Shown piece after piece: positions 36,264 to 45,016 of a stretch of DNA of 64,000 bases (positions are counted from its first letter, which is position 1; the number at the start of each line of letters is the position of its first letter). The translations under genes were made by a program, and so were the position numbers. The stretch is taken from NCBI GenBank assembly GCA_025055455.1, contig JANWXD010000001.1, positions 248,001 to 312,000 of the forward strand, read 5' to 3'. A model generated the notes under the pieces. That model had not been told where the DNA came from. It did no database searches and worked only from the letters and a program-made list of their open reading frames with translations. Source of the DNA: Bryobacteraceae bacterium. Lineage in GTDB: Bacteria > Acidobacteriota > Terriglobia > Bryobacterales > Bryobacteraceae.

Positions 36264-38672
36264 GTGGGGCGTGTCATCACCGCCGCGCTGCTCGCCGGCA
36301 CGATGTGGGCCGCGGAAACCACGGCAGAGCTGGCGCGGCAGGCGCGCGAGCTCGCTCTCGACCCGGAGCAGTGCTACCGCGTCCGCGACCTGCGCTTGCT
36401 CCGCGAGGACATTCGCCTGTACCTGACCGACGGCTACCTCGTCTTCGCGCGCCCGGTGAACGGGCGAACACTGGCGGCGGTCTTTGACGGCGACGTCGAG
36501 GGCGGCGACGCGGAAATCTTGCTGTTGCCCCCCCAGCGGGACGAGCGCCTCTCGCTGGCCGCGGCTACCGGCTCGCCGAACCTCAACGAGCATTTCCGGT
36601 TCGCGGTGTTGATCTTCACCGACGACACTTACGAAGAGCTTGCGACGCAGCTCGGTCCGGACGCTCGAGCGCGGCGAAGCTTCGAACGAGGCCTGCTGCT
36701 GGCCGAGACTTGGACGCCTGCCCTGCGCAATCTGATCTCCAGTTTCGAAGTGCGCATCGTACAGGATCTGCTGGGACCGCCGGATCCGTCCCGAGGCTTT
36801 TTTTACGCCGGGCTCAGCGGCAACACACTCGGCAACTTCGACGTATTCTTCGATCCGCGCGCGGAGGAGCAGATCCGCGTGGGGCGGGTGACGTTTCGCG
36901 AGCAGCGGCCGTTTTTCGAGATCTGGACCAGTTTTCCGGCGCGCGGTTTCCGCGCCGGCCGCCGGGCCGCGCTCGTGCCGCCGTTCACGGTCGGCGAGTT
37001 CCGCCTGGAGGCCACGCTCGAGCGGGACTTGCGGCTGGCGGTCGTGACGCGTCTAAAGGTTACACCCAGGCGAGAGGGCCTTCGCGCTCTGGATTTCGAC
37101 CTCACGCCGCGCATGCAGGTGACGCGGGCGCTGCTCGAGGGCCGCCCGGCCGAGATTTTTCAGCGCGAATCGCTTCGGTCGAACTTGATCCGCGGGCGGG
37201 CCGACGACGTTTTCCTGCTCGTCGCACCGCAGCCGCTGGAGGTGGGCCGCAGCTACGAGGTCGAGTTTCACCACGAAGGCAAAGTGGTTTACGAAGCCGG
37301 CAACCGCGTCTACTACGTGGGCTCGCGCGACAACTGGTATCCGAACCGCCCGCCTCAATTCGCCCAGTATGAGGTTGTGTTTCGCTATCCCAAAGAGCTC
37401 AGCCTGGTGGCGGCGGGCGACGTGATCGAGGACCGCACGGAGGGGGAATGGCGCATCACGCGGCGGCGCACCGGAGCGCCAATTCGCTTTGTCGGTTTCA
37501 ACCTGGGCGACTATGAGCGCGTGTCGGTGACGCGGGCGGGCTACCACGTCGAAGTGTGCGCCAACCGGGCCGTGGAGCCGGCGCTCCAACCCCGGGTTAC
37601 GCAGGTGACCGTGTTGCCCCCGAGTCCCCCGAGCTTGCGGCGCTCCAACGATCGCTCCCGGGCACTCATGACAGTGACGGTGGTTCCGCCGCCGCCCGAT
37701 CCGGCCGCCCGTCTGGAATGGCTCGCGACAGAGGTCGCGGCAGCCTTGGAATTCATGGCCTCGCATTTCGGCCCCCCGCCCCTCTCCAAGCTCACCATCT
37801 CGCCGATTCCTGGAGCGTTCGGCCAAGGCTTCCCAGGGTTGGTCTATCTTTCCACCGTATCCTATCTCGAGCCGGACGCACGTCCGCCTGCAGCCCGCAA
37901 AGGGTTCGACGAGCTGTTCTTCTCCGAAATCCTGCATGCGCACGAGACGGCGCACCAGTGGTGGGGCAACCTGGTGACCTCCGCCAGCTATCGGGACGAC
38001 TGGCTGATGGAGGCCTTGGCGACGTACTCGGCGTTGCTGCATCTGGAGCGTCGCAAGGGCGCCAAGGCTCTCGAGGCAGTCCTGGCCGAGTACCGCAAGC
38101 GTCTGCTGACTCCTAACTCGGACGGCACGACGCTAGAGTCCACCGGACCCATCACCTGGGGCTTCCGGCTGGAGGCCCGCTCACCGGAGGCGTGGCGCGT
38201 GATCACCTACGAGAAAGGCGCCTGGATCCTGCATATGCTCCGCGCGCGCATGGGGCTCGAGCGCTTCTTGCAAATGCTGGGAGAGCTATGCCGACGCTAT
38301 CGGTACCAGGCCATCAGCACAGAGCAATTTCGCGCCCTCGCCGTGGAGTTCTTGCCACCAGGCAGTCCAGATCCCAAACTCGAGAGCTTCTTCGACCATT
38401 GGGTCTACAGCACGGGCATTCCGGCGTTCGAAGTGAAGACCTCGGTGCGCGGCAAGCCGCCGAAAGTGAGCCTTACCGTCACGGTGTGGCAAACCGGCGT
38501 GCGCGACGTGGGCTTTGACGTGCCGGTCGAGATCCGCGCCTCTGGAAGCCGTCCCCAGATCCGCTGGGTGCGCACTGACAGTGAGCCCGTCACGTTCACG
38601 GTGGTCCTAGGGCAGAAACCGTCGCGCGTGCTGCTCGATCCGGACAACACGCTGCTGGCCGTACGAAAATGA
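36264..38672 (+). CDS. M1 family aminopeptidase, exported
   Basis: An 802-residue zinc metallopeptidase begun at the GTG at 36264, which yields a signal peptide (MGRVITAALLAGTMWA). GGAAG lies just upstream, and TAGACT ends eight bases before the start. The catalytic motif is HETAHQWWGN: His560, Glu561 and His564, with the third ligand Glu583 in WLMEALATY, exactly 19 residues after His564. The N-terminal half is a long beta-rich region that is larger than in classical M1 enzymes. The middle has the family segment YYVGSRDNWYPNRPPQFAQY. It probably trims peptides in the periplasm. Its stop overlaps the P1 peptidase ATG (ATGA). Confidence 0.9.
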   Translation: MGRVITAALLAGTMWAAETTAELARQARELALDPEQCYRVRDLRLLREDIRLYLTDGYLVFARPVNGRTLAAVFDGDVEGGDAEILLLPPQRDERLSLAAATGSPNLNEHFRFAVLIFTDDTYEELATQLGPDARARRSFERGLLLAETWTPALRNLISSFEVRIVQDLLGPPDPSRGFFYAGLSGNTLGNFDVFFDPRAEEQIRVGRVTFREQRPFFEIWTSFPARGFRAGRRAALVPPFTVGEFRLEATLERDLRLAVVTRLKVTPRREGLRALDFDLTPRMQVTRALLEGRPAEIFQRESLRSNLIRGRADDVFLLVAPQPLEVGRSYEVEFHHEGKVVYEAGNRVYYVGSRDNWYPNRPPQFAQYEVVFRYPKELSLVAAGDVIEDRTEGEWRITRRRTGAPIRFVGFNLGDYERVSVTRAGYHVEVCANRAVEPALQPRVTQVTVLPPSPPSLRRSNDRSRALMTVTVVPPPPDPAARLEWLATEVAAALEFMASHFGPPPLSKLTISPIPGAFGQGFPGLVYLSTVSYLEPDARPPAARKGFDELFFSEILHAHETAHQWWGNLVTSASYRDDWLMEALATYSALLHLERRKGAKALEAVLAEYRKRLLTPNSDGTTLESTGPITWGFRLEARSPEAWRVITYEKGAWILHMLRARMGLERFLQMLGELCRRYRYQAISTEQFRALAVEFLPPGSPDPKLESFFDHWVYSTGIPAFEVKTSVRGKPPKVSLTVTVWQTGVRDVGFDVPVEIRASGSRPQIRWVRTDSEPVTFTVVLGQKPSRVLLDPDNTLLAVRK

Positions 38673-39775
38673 ATGCCGTCTGTGCCATCCTCGCGGCCGC
38701 GGTGGCCTTTCAATTCGCCATGCAGGAGAAAAAAAGACCTCGGGCGCGGGAGGCGGGGATCGTGACCGGCACCCTGCCGCCGGGACCGCTGAACGCCATC
38801 ACGGACGTGCCGGGCGTGCTCGTGGGCCATGCGACGCTGATCCGGGCGGAGAACGTACGCACGGGGGTGACCGCCGTGTTGCCCCACGGCGGCAATTTGT
38901 TTCGCGAGAAGGTCCCGGGCGCCGTCTTTGTCGGCAACGGCTTCGGAAAACTAGTTGGCTCGACGCAGGTCAACGAGCTCGGTGAGATCGAAACACCCAT
39001 CTTGCTGACCTCCACGTTGAGCGTGGGCCGCGTGGCGGACGCGCTGATCGAGTACACGCTGGCGCTGCCTGGTAACGAGGACGTGCGCAGTGTGAACCCG
39101 GTCGTGGCGGAGACCAATGACGGGCGGCTGAACGACGTCCGAGGCCGCCACGTCGGGCGCGAGGAGGTTTTCGCGGCGATTCGCAACGCGCGCTCCGGAG
39201 CCGTGGAAGAGGGCGCCGTGGGCGCCGGCACCGGCACCGTGGCGTTCGGTTTCAAGGGCGGCATCGGGACGGCTTCGCGCCGGGCCGAAGGTTATACCGT
39301 CGGGGTGCTCGTGCAGACCAACTTCGGCGGCGATCTGATGATCGCCGGCATCCCCGTGGGAAGGGCGCTGGGAGAACGTCCGGAGCCGCAAGCCGACGGC
39401 TCGGTCATCGTGGTGATTGCGACCGACGCGCCGGTGGACCACCGCAACCTACGCCGCATGGCGGCACGCTCCATGCTGGGTCTGGCGCGGACGGGCGCGG
39501 CGGCTTCCAACGGCAGCGGCGATTACGCCATCGCCTTTTCGACGGCGCCCGAGTTGCGGGTGCGGAGCGGGGCGCCGCCGCAGGCCGCGCTGGTGCCCAA
39601 CGACGCCATGTCGCCCCTGTTTCTGGCGGTGATCGAGGCGACCGAGGAGGCGGTCTACAATTCGCTGTTCCGGGCCACCACCATGACGGGCAACGGCCGC
39701 ACGGTGGAAGCGCTGCCCCTCGAGAAAACGCTCGCGATCCTGCGCCGCCACGGCGTGCTCGGCAAGCCGCAGTGA
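38669..39775 (+). CDS. P1 family peptidase, DmpA-like
   Basis: A 368-residue Ntn-type aminopeptidase. A short hydrophobic N-terminus (MNAVCAILAAAVAFQF) may be a signal. Family segments are [58 protein letters not shown] and TDAPVDHRNLRRMAARS. Near the end is ASNGSGDYAIAFST. In DmpA the chain is cut at Gly-Ser in the NGSGD motif, giving the Ser nucleophile; the equivalent here is Gly282/Ser283. It is coupled to the upstream M1 peptidase by an ATGA overlap, suggesting joint peptide degradation. It differs from the other P1 protein of the window (3.8 kb), which has the TxFDGD form. Confidence 0.92.
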   Translation: MNAVCAILAAAVAFQFAMQEKKRPRAREAGIVTGTLPPGPLNAITDVPGVLVGHATLIRAENVRTGVTAVLPHGGNLFREKVPGAVFVGNGFGKLVGSTQVNELGEIETPILLTSTLSVGRVADALIEYTLALPGNEDVRSVNPVVAETNDGRLNDVRGRHVGREEVFAAIRNARSGAVEEGAVGAGTGTVAFGFKGGIGTASRRAEGYTVGVLVQTNFGGDLMIAGIPVGRALGERPEPQADGSVIVVIATDAPVDHRNLRRMAARSMLGLARTGAAASNGSGDYAIAFSTAPELRVRSGAPPQAALVPNDAMSPLFLAVIEATEEAVYNSLFRATTMTGNGRTVEALPLEKTLAILRRHGVLGKPQ

Positions 39776-39800
39776 CGCCTCTGGTATCATTCAATCTCCG

Positions 39801-40730
39801 ATGGAGCCCACGGAAACGCCTTCTCGCATCTCCGTGGTGATTGCGGCACGCAACCGGGCGGGAGCGCTGCGGCGATGCCTCACCGCCCTGGAGCGCTCGG
39901 CCGCCCGTGAGCGGATCGAGATCCTGGTGGTGGACCGCGGCTCGAGCGACGACAGCCCGCAGCTCGATGCAGAGTTCCCCTCGGTGAACCTGCTGCGCCT
40001 GCCCCGCGACTTCGGCGCCGTCAAAGCCCTCAACATCGGCATGCGGACGGCGACGGGGGATTTCGTCCTTCTGCTCGAACCGGACGTGGAAGTGCTGCCG
40101 GACACCGTCGCCTGCCTCGCCGAGAAGCTGGAGGCCGCCCCCGAGGCGGCCGCGGTCTGCCCGCTGGCCATCACCGAGCAACAAGAGCCCGTCTCGCGGC
40201 AGCGCCCGGTGCCGTCCCCGGACGAGCTCTACCGCTCGTGGCGCGCAGGAGGCTTCCCGGACTGGGAGCCGGTCCGCCTCGACAAGGACGCCGTGCCGGT
40301 GGAGTATGTGGACCACTGGACCCCGCTGCTCGTGCGGATGACGTTCCTCAAGGGAATGCGTTACGTGGACGAACGCTATGGCAATTTCGGTTGGAAGTTG
40401 GAAATCTGCTGCCAGATCCGGCGAGCAGGCAAACGCATCCTGCTCGTGCCGGGCGTGCGGGTGCGAATTCACCCCGGTTGGGAAGAAACGGCGGTCCCTG
40501 CGGCTCGCCGCGCGCTGTTGGCCGCCGACGAGGCGCTGGGCGTGGCGCTGTTTGCGCGGAAGCACTATGGCTGGCCGGCGGGGCTGAGACTCAGAGCGCT
40601 CACCCTGCTGGCCGGACTCGGGGATGTCTTCTCCGCCCTGCTGCGCCTTCGGGACGTTGCGTTCGCAGTTCACAAAGCCCGGTTTTTGCTGGCCGGACAG
40701 AAACTGGACGGCTCGCAGCGGTTCGAGTAA
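39801..40730 (+). CDS. GT2 family glycosyltransferase
   Basis: A 309-residue GT-A-fold enzyme without membrane helices in the catalytic part. The nucleotide-sugar Asp is in IEILVVDRGSSDDSPQLDAE, and the usual DxD metal motif appears as LLLEPDVEVLPDTVACLAEK. The acceptor-side segment is MRYVDERYGNFGWKLEICCQ, where GT2 enzymes carry an ED-type base in other members. The C-terminal part has amphipathic helices (LLAGLGDVFSALLRLRDVAF). Structure and setting suggest transfer of a sugar to a lipid or polysaccharide. It starts 25 bases after the P1 peptidase gene and may be cotranscribed with it. Confidence 0.88.
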   Translation: MEPTETPSRISVVIAARNRAGALRRCLTALERSAARERIEILVVDRGSSDDSPQLDAEFPSVNLLRLPRDFGAVKALNIGMRTATGDFVLLLEPDVEVLPDTVACLAEKLEAAPEAAAVCPLAITEQQEPVSRQRPVPSPDELYRSWRAGGFPDWEPVRLDKDAVPVEYVDHWTPLLVRMTFLKGMRYVDERYGNFGWKLEICCQIRRAGKRILLVPGVRVRIHPGWEETAVPAARRALLAADEALGVALFARKHYGWPAGLRLRALTLLAGLGDVFSALLRLRDVAFAVHKARFLLAGQKLDGSQRFE

Positions 40731-40830
40731 AGCTCCGTCCCTCGGGGGAAGCTCTGAGGCCGGGCTGTCTTTGCCCTGAGGCTGTCATCCCAGCCAGACG
40801 CCCTTCCGATACTAGGCAAGGACCTCCGCC

Positions 40831-41337
40831 ATGTCCGACCTTGTCGAAATCTTGCTGCCCTTCGTGGCGGCCCTAGGCTCCGGCATCATCGTGTTCCTAC
40901 TGACACAGGCCCGGATGCAGGTCGTCCTGGCGCGTGAACGGGAGGTCTTAGCAGAGACGCAGGCCCTTCTCCGCCACCACCTCAAAGCGGCCGAGGAGCG
41001 CATCAAGGCGGCGGAGGCCGAGGCGCGACGCGGGGCGCTCGACGAATTCCTCGCGGATGTGCGGGTGGAGGAGCGGCACTACTTGCGTCGCGCCAGCGGT
41101 CCGGAGCGCCACCGCCGTTTTCTCGTATTGCAAGAAAGAATCTACTTCAGAAATATCCCGCTGTCCAACTGGATAGAGCGTGAGCTTCCCGTCGAGGACG
41201 GCACGGACATCGAACGCCTGATTGAAGCCGTGTCGGTCTTCCCCAGGGTTCGGCCCGAGGGGCCAGAGAATGGCCCATCGGGGCGCACCCTGCCGACTAG
41301 TTCGCCCATCCCGAAACAGCTCCGCGCCGCCCTCTAG
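40831..41337 (+). CDS. Membrane-anchored coiled-coil protein, conserved hypothetical
   Basis: A 168-residue protein. One N-terminal membrane helix (IVFLLTQARMQVVLA end, preceded by LLPFVAALGSG) is followed by a charged helix (AREREVLAETQALLRHHLKA then AEERIKAAEAEARR) that should form a coiled coil. A conserved-looking block follows: EFLADVRVEERHYLRR and LQERIYFRNIPLSNWIEREL. I recall this last type of block from uncharacterised acidobacterial proteins but cannot name a function. The tail is Pro/Arg-rich and probably unstructured. It lies just upstream of the radical SAM operon with a 200-base gap. Confidence 0.78.
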   Translation: MSDLVEILLPFVAALGSGIIVFLLTQARMQVVLAREREVLAETQALLRHHLKAAEERIKAAEAEARRGALDEFLADVRVEERHYLRRASGPERHRRFLVLQERIYFRNIPLSNWIERELPVEDGTDIERLIEAVSVFPRVRPEGPENGPSGRTLPTSSPIPKQLRAAL

Positions 41338-41538
41338 GCCCGCGCGCGCCGAACGGCTTGGAAGTCGTTTCGGTACAACTAGATGCCGAATCGGCGCCGT
41401 TCGCTGAAATTCCGTTGCCCGCCCTGAGGCTTCCCCTCCACGATGGTATATGATCCCGAAGGCCCAAAGTTGGCCCGAAGGGAAGAACACAGCAACGGCT
41501 CATAAAAGTCCAATCCAATCCGCGGGGTTGCAACCAAG

Positions 41539-43647
41539 ATGCAGCACAAGCCAATCAAATATGTCGAAAAAGCACTGACCTACGTGGCCAAAGGGGCGTG
41601 GGTGGTGTTCGACCGCCTCAATCAGATCCGCCCGAACCCGTCGTTCACGCCGAAGTGGTCCGACAAGCCGCTGTTGAAATCATGGGAGAAAACCAAGCCG
41701 CCGCTCGGATGGCCGCGCGAGACCGATTCGCTGTGCCCGCGCTGCGTCCCGGAGATCCGCAAGGAGATCCTGGAGGGCAAACGACCCTTGTCGGATCTGA
41801 TCGAGAAGCGCCCCGGGGAAATCAAGGCGCAGATCATCGAGCGAGACGGCAAGATCCTGATGGTGAAGGACTGCCCGGTGCACGGTCATTTCGAGGACGT
41901 CATGTCCATCGATGTGGCGTTCTTTAAGCACTTGGAGGAGATGTTCCCGGGCCGCGACATCCGCTGCCACAACGACGAGAAGCTCCACCGGCACGGTTCG
42001 AGCACGATCACGCACGGCCGCGGGGCGGTGCTGACGATTGACCTCACCAACCGCTGCAATATGATGTGCGACCCCTGCTTCATGGACGCCAACCAGGTGG
42101 GGTTCGTGCACGAGCTGACCTGGGAGGAGATCAAGACGCTGTTGGACAACGCGATCACGATCAAACCCAAGCGGCAGATGTCGGTGCAGTTTTCCGGCGG
42201 CGAGCCCACGTTGTCACCGTACTTTCTGGACGCGATCCGCTACGCCCGGAAAGTGGGGTACAACAGCGTGCAGGCGGCCACCAACGGCATCGAGTTCGCC
42301 AAGAGTCCGGAGTTTTGCCGGCAGGCTGCCGAGGCGGGTTTGCGGTACGCCTACTTGCAGTTTGACGGCATCGGCAACGCCGCCAACTCCCACCGCCACG
42401 TGGGCAATCTGTTCGACGTCAAGCTGCGCGCCATCGAGAATCTCTACCAAGCCGGGGTCGAGATCGTGCCGGTGACGACCATCATCAACGGCGTCAACAA
42501 CGAGCAGGTCGGCCGGATCGTTCAGTTTGCGCTGGACAATCCGAAACGCATCTCGTTCTGTTCGTTCCAGCCGGTTTCCTTCACCGGCCGGGACGAGGAG
42601 ATCAGCGACGAGCGCCGCATGGCGCAGCGCTACACGCTATCGCACTTGGCGCACGACGTCAAAAAGCAGACCGGCCTAGGCGAGCCCGCGCGGGACTGGT
42701 TCCCGCTGTCGTTCATGAGCACCTTCATGGACTGGGCGGACTTGGTGCACGGGCCGCAGGCGGAGTGGGGCCAGTTGAGTTGCGGCTGCCATCCCAACTG
42801 CGGCGTCGGCCTCGCCATCATGGTGGACAAGGAAACGCGGGAGGCGGCGCCGATTCCGTCCTTCATCAACGTGGACCGGCTGGCGAAAGACGTCATGCGC
42901 ATCAACGACGCGGCCCGGGGCAAGTTCCTTTCCGTGCTCGGCATGGCGCTGGCGCTGCTGCGCAACTACGATCCCTTCAAGACCACCAGGCATTTCACGA
43001 TCTTCGACCTCTACAAGAAGTTCGACAAAAGCTTCGGCATCACGGGCCGCGACTATGGCAAGGTGACGGCAGACCGCACGCGGGAAGACATCGAGAAGCG
43101 GCGGCGCGACCGGTGGAACGTGCTGTTCATCGCCGGGATGTGGTTCCAGGATCTGTTCAACTACGACTTCCGGCGCACCGAGCAGTGCATCATTCCCTAC
43201 GCCACACAGGAGGGCGAGATTTCCTTCTGCGCTTACAACACCGGCATCGGCTGGCGCCAGATCGTCGAGAAGATGCACATGACAGCCACGCTCACCAAGT
43301 GGTACGAGGAGCATGGCCGTCATGAGATTTTTGCGGGCGGTAGGAATGTGAAACTGGACAGCACCGAACACACCCTGCTGTTGCGCAAGGAATTGATCAC
43401 CGAAGAAGCGCAGAAGGACCTGGACCGGCTGGGGATCGCCAAGACGGCCCGGGAAGAAAAGCTGCGCGCCCGCAACGAGCGGCTGCGCAAAGAGGCCGAG
43501 AATGCCCGCATGGCGCGCTTGTACCGTAAGTACGTGCTCAAGGAGCCGGATGTCGGCGAGCTGGTCCAGATCCAAGGGCTGAACGGAAGCTCGAACGGGA
43601 CGAACCAGGAGGCAACGGAAACGCTGGCCGTCACGTCGTCGCGTTGA
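41539..43647 (+). CDS. Radical SAM protein of the Tes/Mss-like group
   Basis: A 702-residue radical SAM enzyme. The cluster motif is CNMMCDPC (first Cys at residue 173), within LTIDLTNRCNMMCDPCFMDA. Upstream is a Cys-containing domain (SLCPRC, then VKDCPVHGHFED). Downstream are QFSGGEPTLSPYFLDAIRYA, YAYLQFDGIG, FCSFQPVSFTGR, an extra Cys trio (SCGCHPNCGVG) and a late segment EISFCAYNTGIGWRQI. This whole pattern matches the archaeal tetraether synthase Tes (MJ0619-type) and bacterial membrane-spanning lipid synthases (Mss). The extra cysteines suggest auxiliary iron-sulfur sites. The C-terminus is a charged helix and a Ser/Asn-rich tail. A role in joining or modifying fatty-acyl chains is inferred, not shown. 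Confidence 0.85.
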   Translation: MQHKPIKYVEKALTYVAKGAWVVFDRLNQIRPNPSFTPKWSDKPLLKSWEKTKPPLGWPRETDSLCPRCVPEIRKEILEGKRPLSDLIEKRPGEIKAQIIERDGKILMVKDCPVHGHFEDVMSIDVAFFKHLEEMFPGRDIRCHNDEKLHRHGSSTITHGRGAVLTIDLTNRCNMMCDPCFMDANQVGFVHELTWEEIKTLLDNAITIKPKRQMSVQFSGGEPTLSPYFLDAIRYARKVGYNSVQAATNGIEFAKSPEFCRQAAEAGLRYAYLQFDGIGNAANSHRHVGNLFDVKLRAIENLYQAGVEIVPVTTIINGVNNEQVGRIVQFALDNPKRISFCSFQPVSFTGRDEEISDERRMAQRYTLSHLAHDVKKQTGLGEPARDWFPLSFMSTFMDWADLVHGPQAEWGQLSCGCHPNCGVGLAIMVDKETREAAPIPSFINVDRLAKDVMRINDAARGKFLSVLGMALALLRNYDPFKTTRHFTIFDLYKKFDKSFGITGRDYGKVTADRTREDIEKRRRDRWNVLFIAGMWFQDLFNYDFRRTEQCIIPYATQEGEISFCAYNTGIGWRQIVEKMHMTATLTKWYEEHGRHEIFAGGRNVKLDSTEHTLLLRKELITEEAQKDLDRLGIAKTAREEKLRARNERLRKEAENARMARLYRKYVLKEPDVGELVQIQGLNGSSNGTNQEATETLAVTSSR

Positions 43648-43706
43648 GGATCGGATCCGGCCGTTCTGAAAAACCGACCGGTGGAGTTTGGTTGGGAGGC
43701 TGACTC

Positions 43707-44969
43707 ATGCATGCCGTTCAACCGCAGGAGACTGTCCCGGCGTTCCGCGTTGACGTAGCGGTGCACGATCTGGTCATGCGGCCCACCGAGCGCACCACGC
43801 TGCGCCCTTCGCCCGTGCCGCAATTTCTTCCAGATCCCGTCTATCCGCTGCGAGATGACGACGACGAGCCGAGCCGGCTGGTCTATCATTGGAACAACGG
43901 CTGGCGGGCGTTCCGCCGCTGGTTGGTGCCCTATATCAAATCGCGGATTTTGAGCCACGAGTTCCGGCCCATCCTCTCCTATCTGTTCACCGACTATAAG
44001 TGCAACCTGGATTGCCATTACTGCTGGGCCTTCAACAATCAGGTCAAAGGCATGACCGAGGATACGGCCAAGCGGGCGATTGACTGGCTCCATACTACGG
44101 GCTGCCGGGTGATCGCGTTGATGGGGGGCGAGCCGCTGCTGCGGCCGCATTTCATCCACAAGATCGTCTATTACGGTACCAAACGCGACTTTTTCGTCTA
44201 TCTGCCCACGAACGGACGCCTCATGCGGCCCGACGTGATTGACCGCGTGGGTGATGCCGGCGTCGCAGCCATCAATCTGGCCGTGGACTGCGTCGACGAA
44301 AAACCGGGGCTTCCCAAAGCCCTCAACCCGATTCGAAAGAACTTCGAGTATTTGGTGAAGCGGCAGCAGCGCTACGGCTACATGGTGTTTTTCAACATCA
44401 ACATCTGCCGCAACAACATCGAGGACGTCAAAATCCTCACCGAAATCGCCCACGACCATGGCATCTCGACCGACTACCACATCAACGAGACGCCGATGAT
44501 CGAGCAGAGCCACTTCCAGCACTATCGGGACAACCCCACCTATCTGCGCCCGGAAGACTTCCCCAGAGTGGACGAGCTGCTCGATTACTTGATCGAAAAG
44601 AACCGTCAAGGCTATATCATGGTGAACTCCAAGCGGCACTTGGCCACCATGAAAGACTTCATGCGCGGCAAGATCATGCGCCCCTGGAATTGCCGGGCCG
44701 GTTGGAATTCTCTGGTGATCCGGGTGGATGGAACGATCGCCCCCTGCTTCCCCATGTACTCGGCCAATTATGACTGGGGCACGATCGAGAACCACAAGTT
44801 CGATTTCAACCAACTTCAGGAAATGAAAATGTCGTGCACGAAGCACTGCCTGTCGACGTGCCAGTACGTTCTGGGCTACTACTACAACAACGCCCACGTG
44901 TTGCGCTGGATCCTCAAGCAGGCTCTGCACGGCTTTCAGGGAATCCGGGCAGCGGCGGCGCAGGCTTGA
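43707..44969 (+). CDS. Radical SAM protein with SPASM-like C-terminus
   Basis: A 420-residue radical SAM enzyme, second gene of the four-gene run. The cluster motif is CNLDCHYC (first Cys at residue 99) in FTDYKCNLDCHYCWAFNN, followed by VIALMGGEPLLRP and LPTNGRLMRPDVIDRVGDAG. The C-terminal region PWNCRAGWNSLVIRVDGTIA then CFPMY and CTKHCLSTCQYVLGYY supplies further cysteines, as in SPASM domains that hold auxiliary clusters. The N-terminal 95 residues are a Pro/Arg-rich extension without a known fold. Spacing to the neighbours is 59 and 47 bases, consistent with one operon. Substrate is unknown. Confidence 0.85.
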   Translation: MHAVQPQETVPAFRVDVAVHDLVMRPTERTTLRPSPVPQFLPDPVYPLRDDDDEPSRLVYHWNNGWRAFRRWLVPYIKSRILSHEFRPILSYLFTDYKCNLDCHYCWAFNNQVKGMTEDTAKRAIDWLHTTGCRVIALMGGEPLLRPHFIHKIVYYGTKRDFFVYLPTNGRLMRPDVIDRVGDAGVAAINLAVDCVDEKPGLPKALNPIRKNFEYLVKRQQRYGYMVFFNINICRNNIEDVKILTEIAHDHGISTDYHINETPMIEQSHFQHYRDNPTYLRPEDFPRVDELLDYLIEKNRQGYIMVNSKRHLATMKDFMRGKIMRPWNCRAGWNSLVIRVDGTIAPCFPMYSANYDWGTIENHKFDFNQLQEMKMSCTKHCLSTCQYVLGYYYNNAHVLRWILKQALHGFQGIRAAAAQA

Positions 44970-45016
44970 CGCGGCCGGCTGGAACCGCGGCCGGTTCCGG
45001 GCACGGGAGACGGCTC

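Noticed and set aside
41338-41538. Possible riboswitch or strong promoter before the radical SAM run
   Set aside because: The 200-base gap has a TATATGAT-like patch but no well-spaced -35 box and no known leader motif.
43320-44930. Minus-strand frame of 536 codons opposite the radical SAM gene
   Set aside because: The opposite strand has clear radical SAM motifs; the frame has no family pattern.
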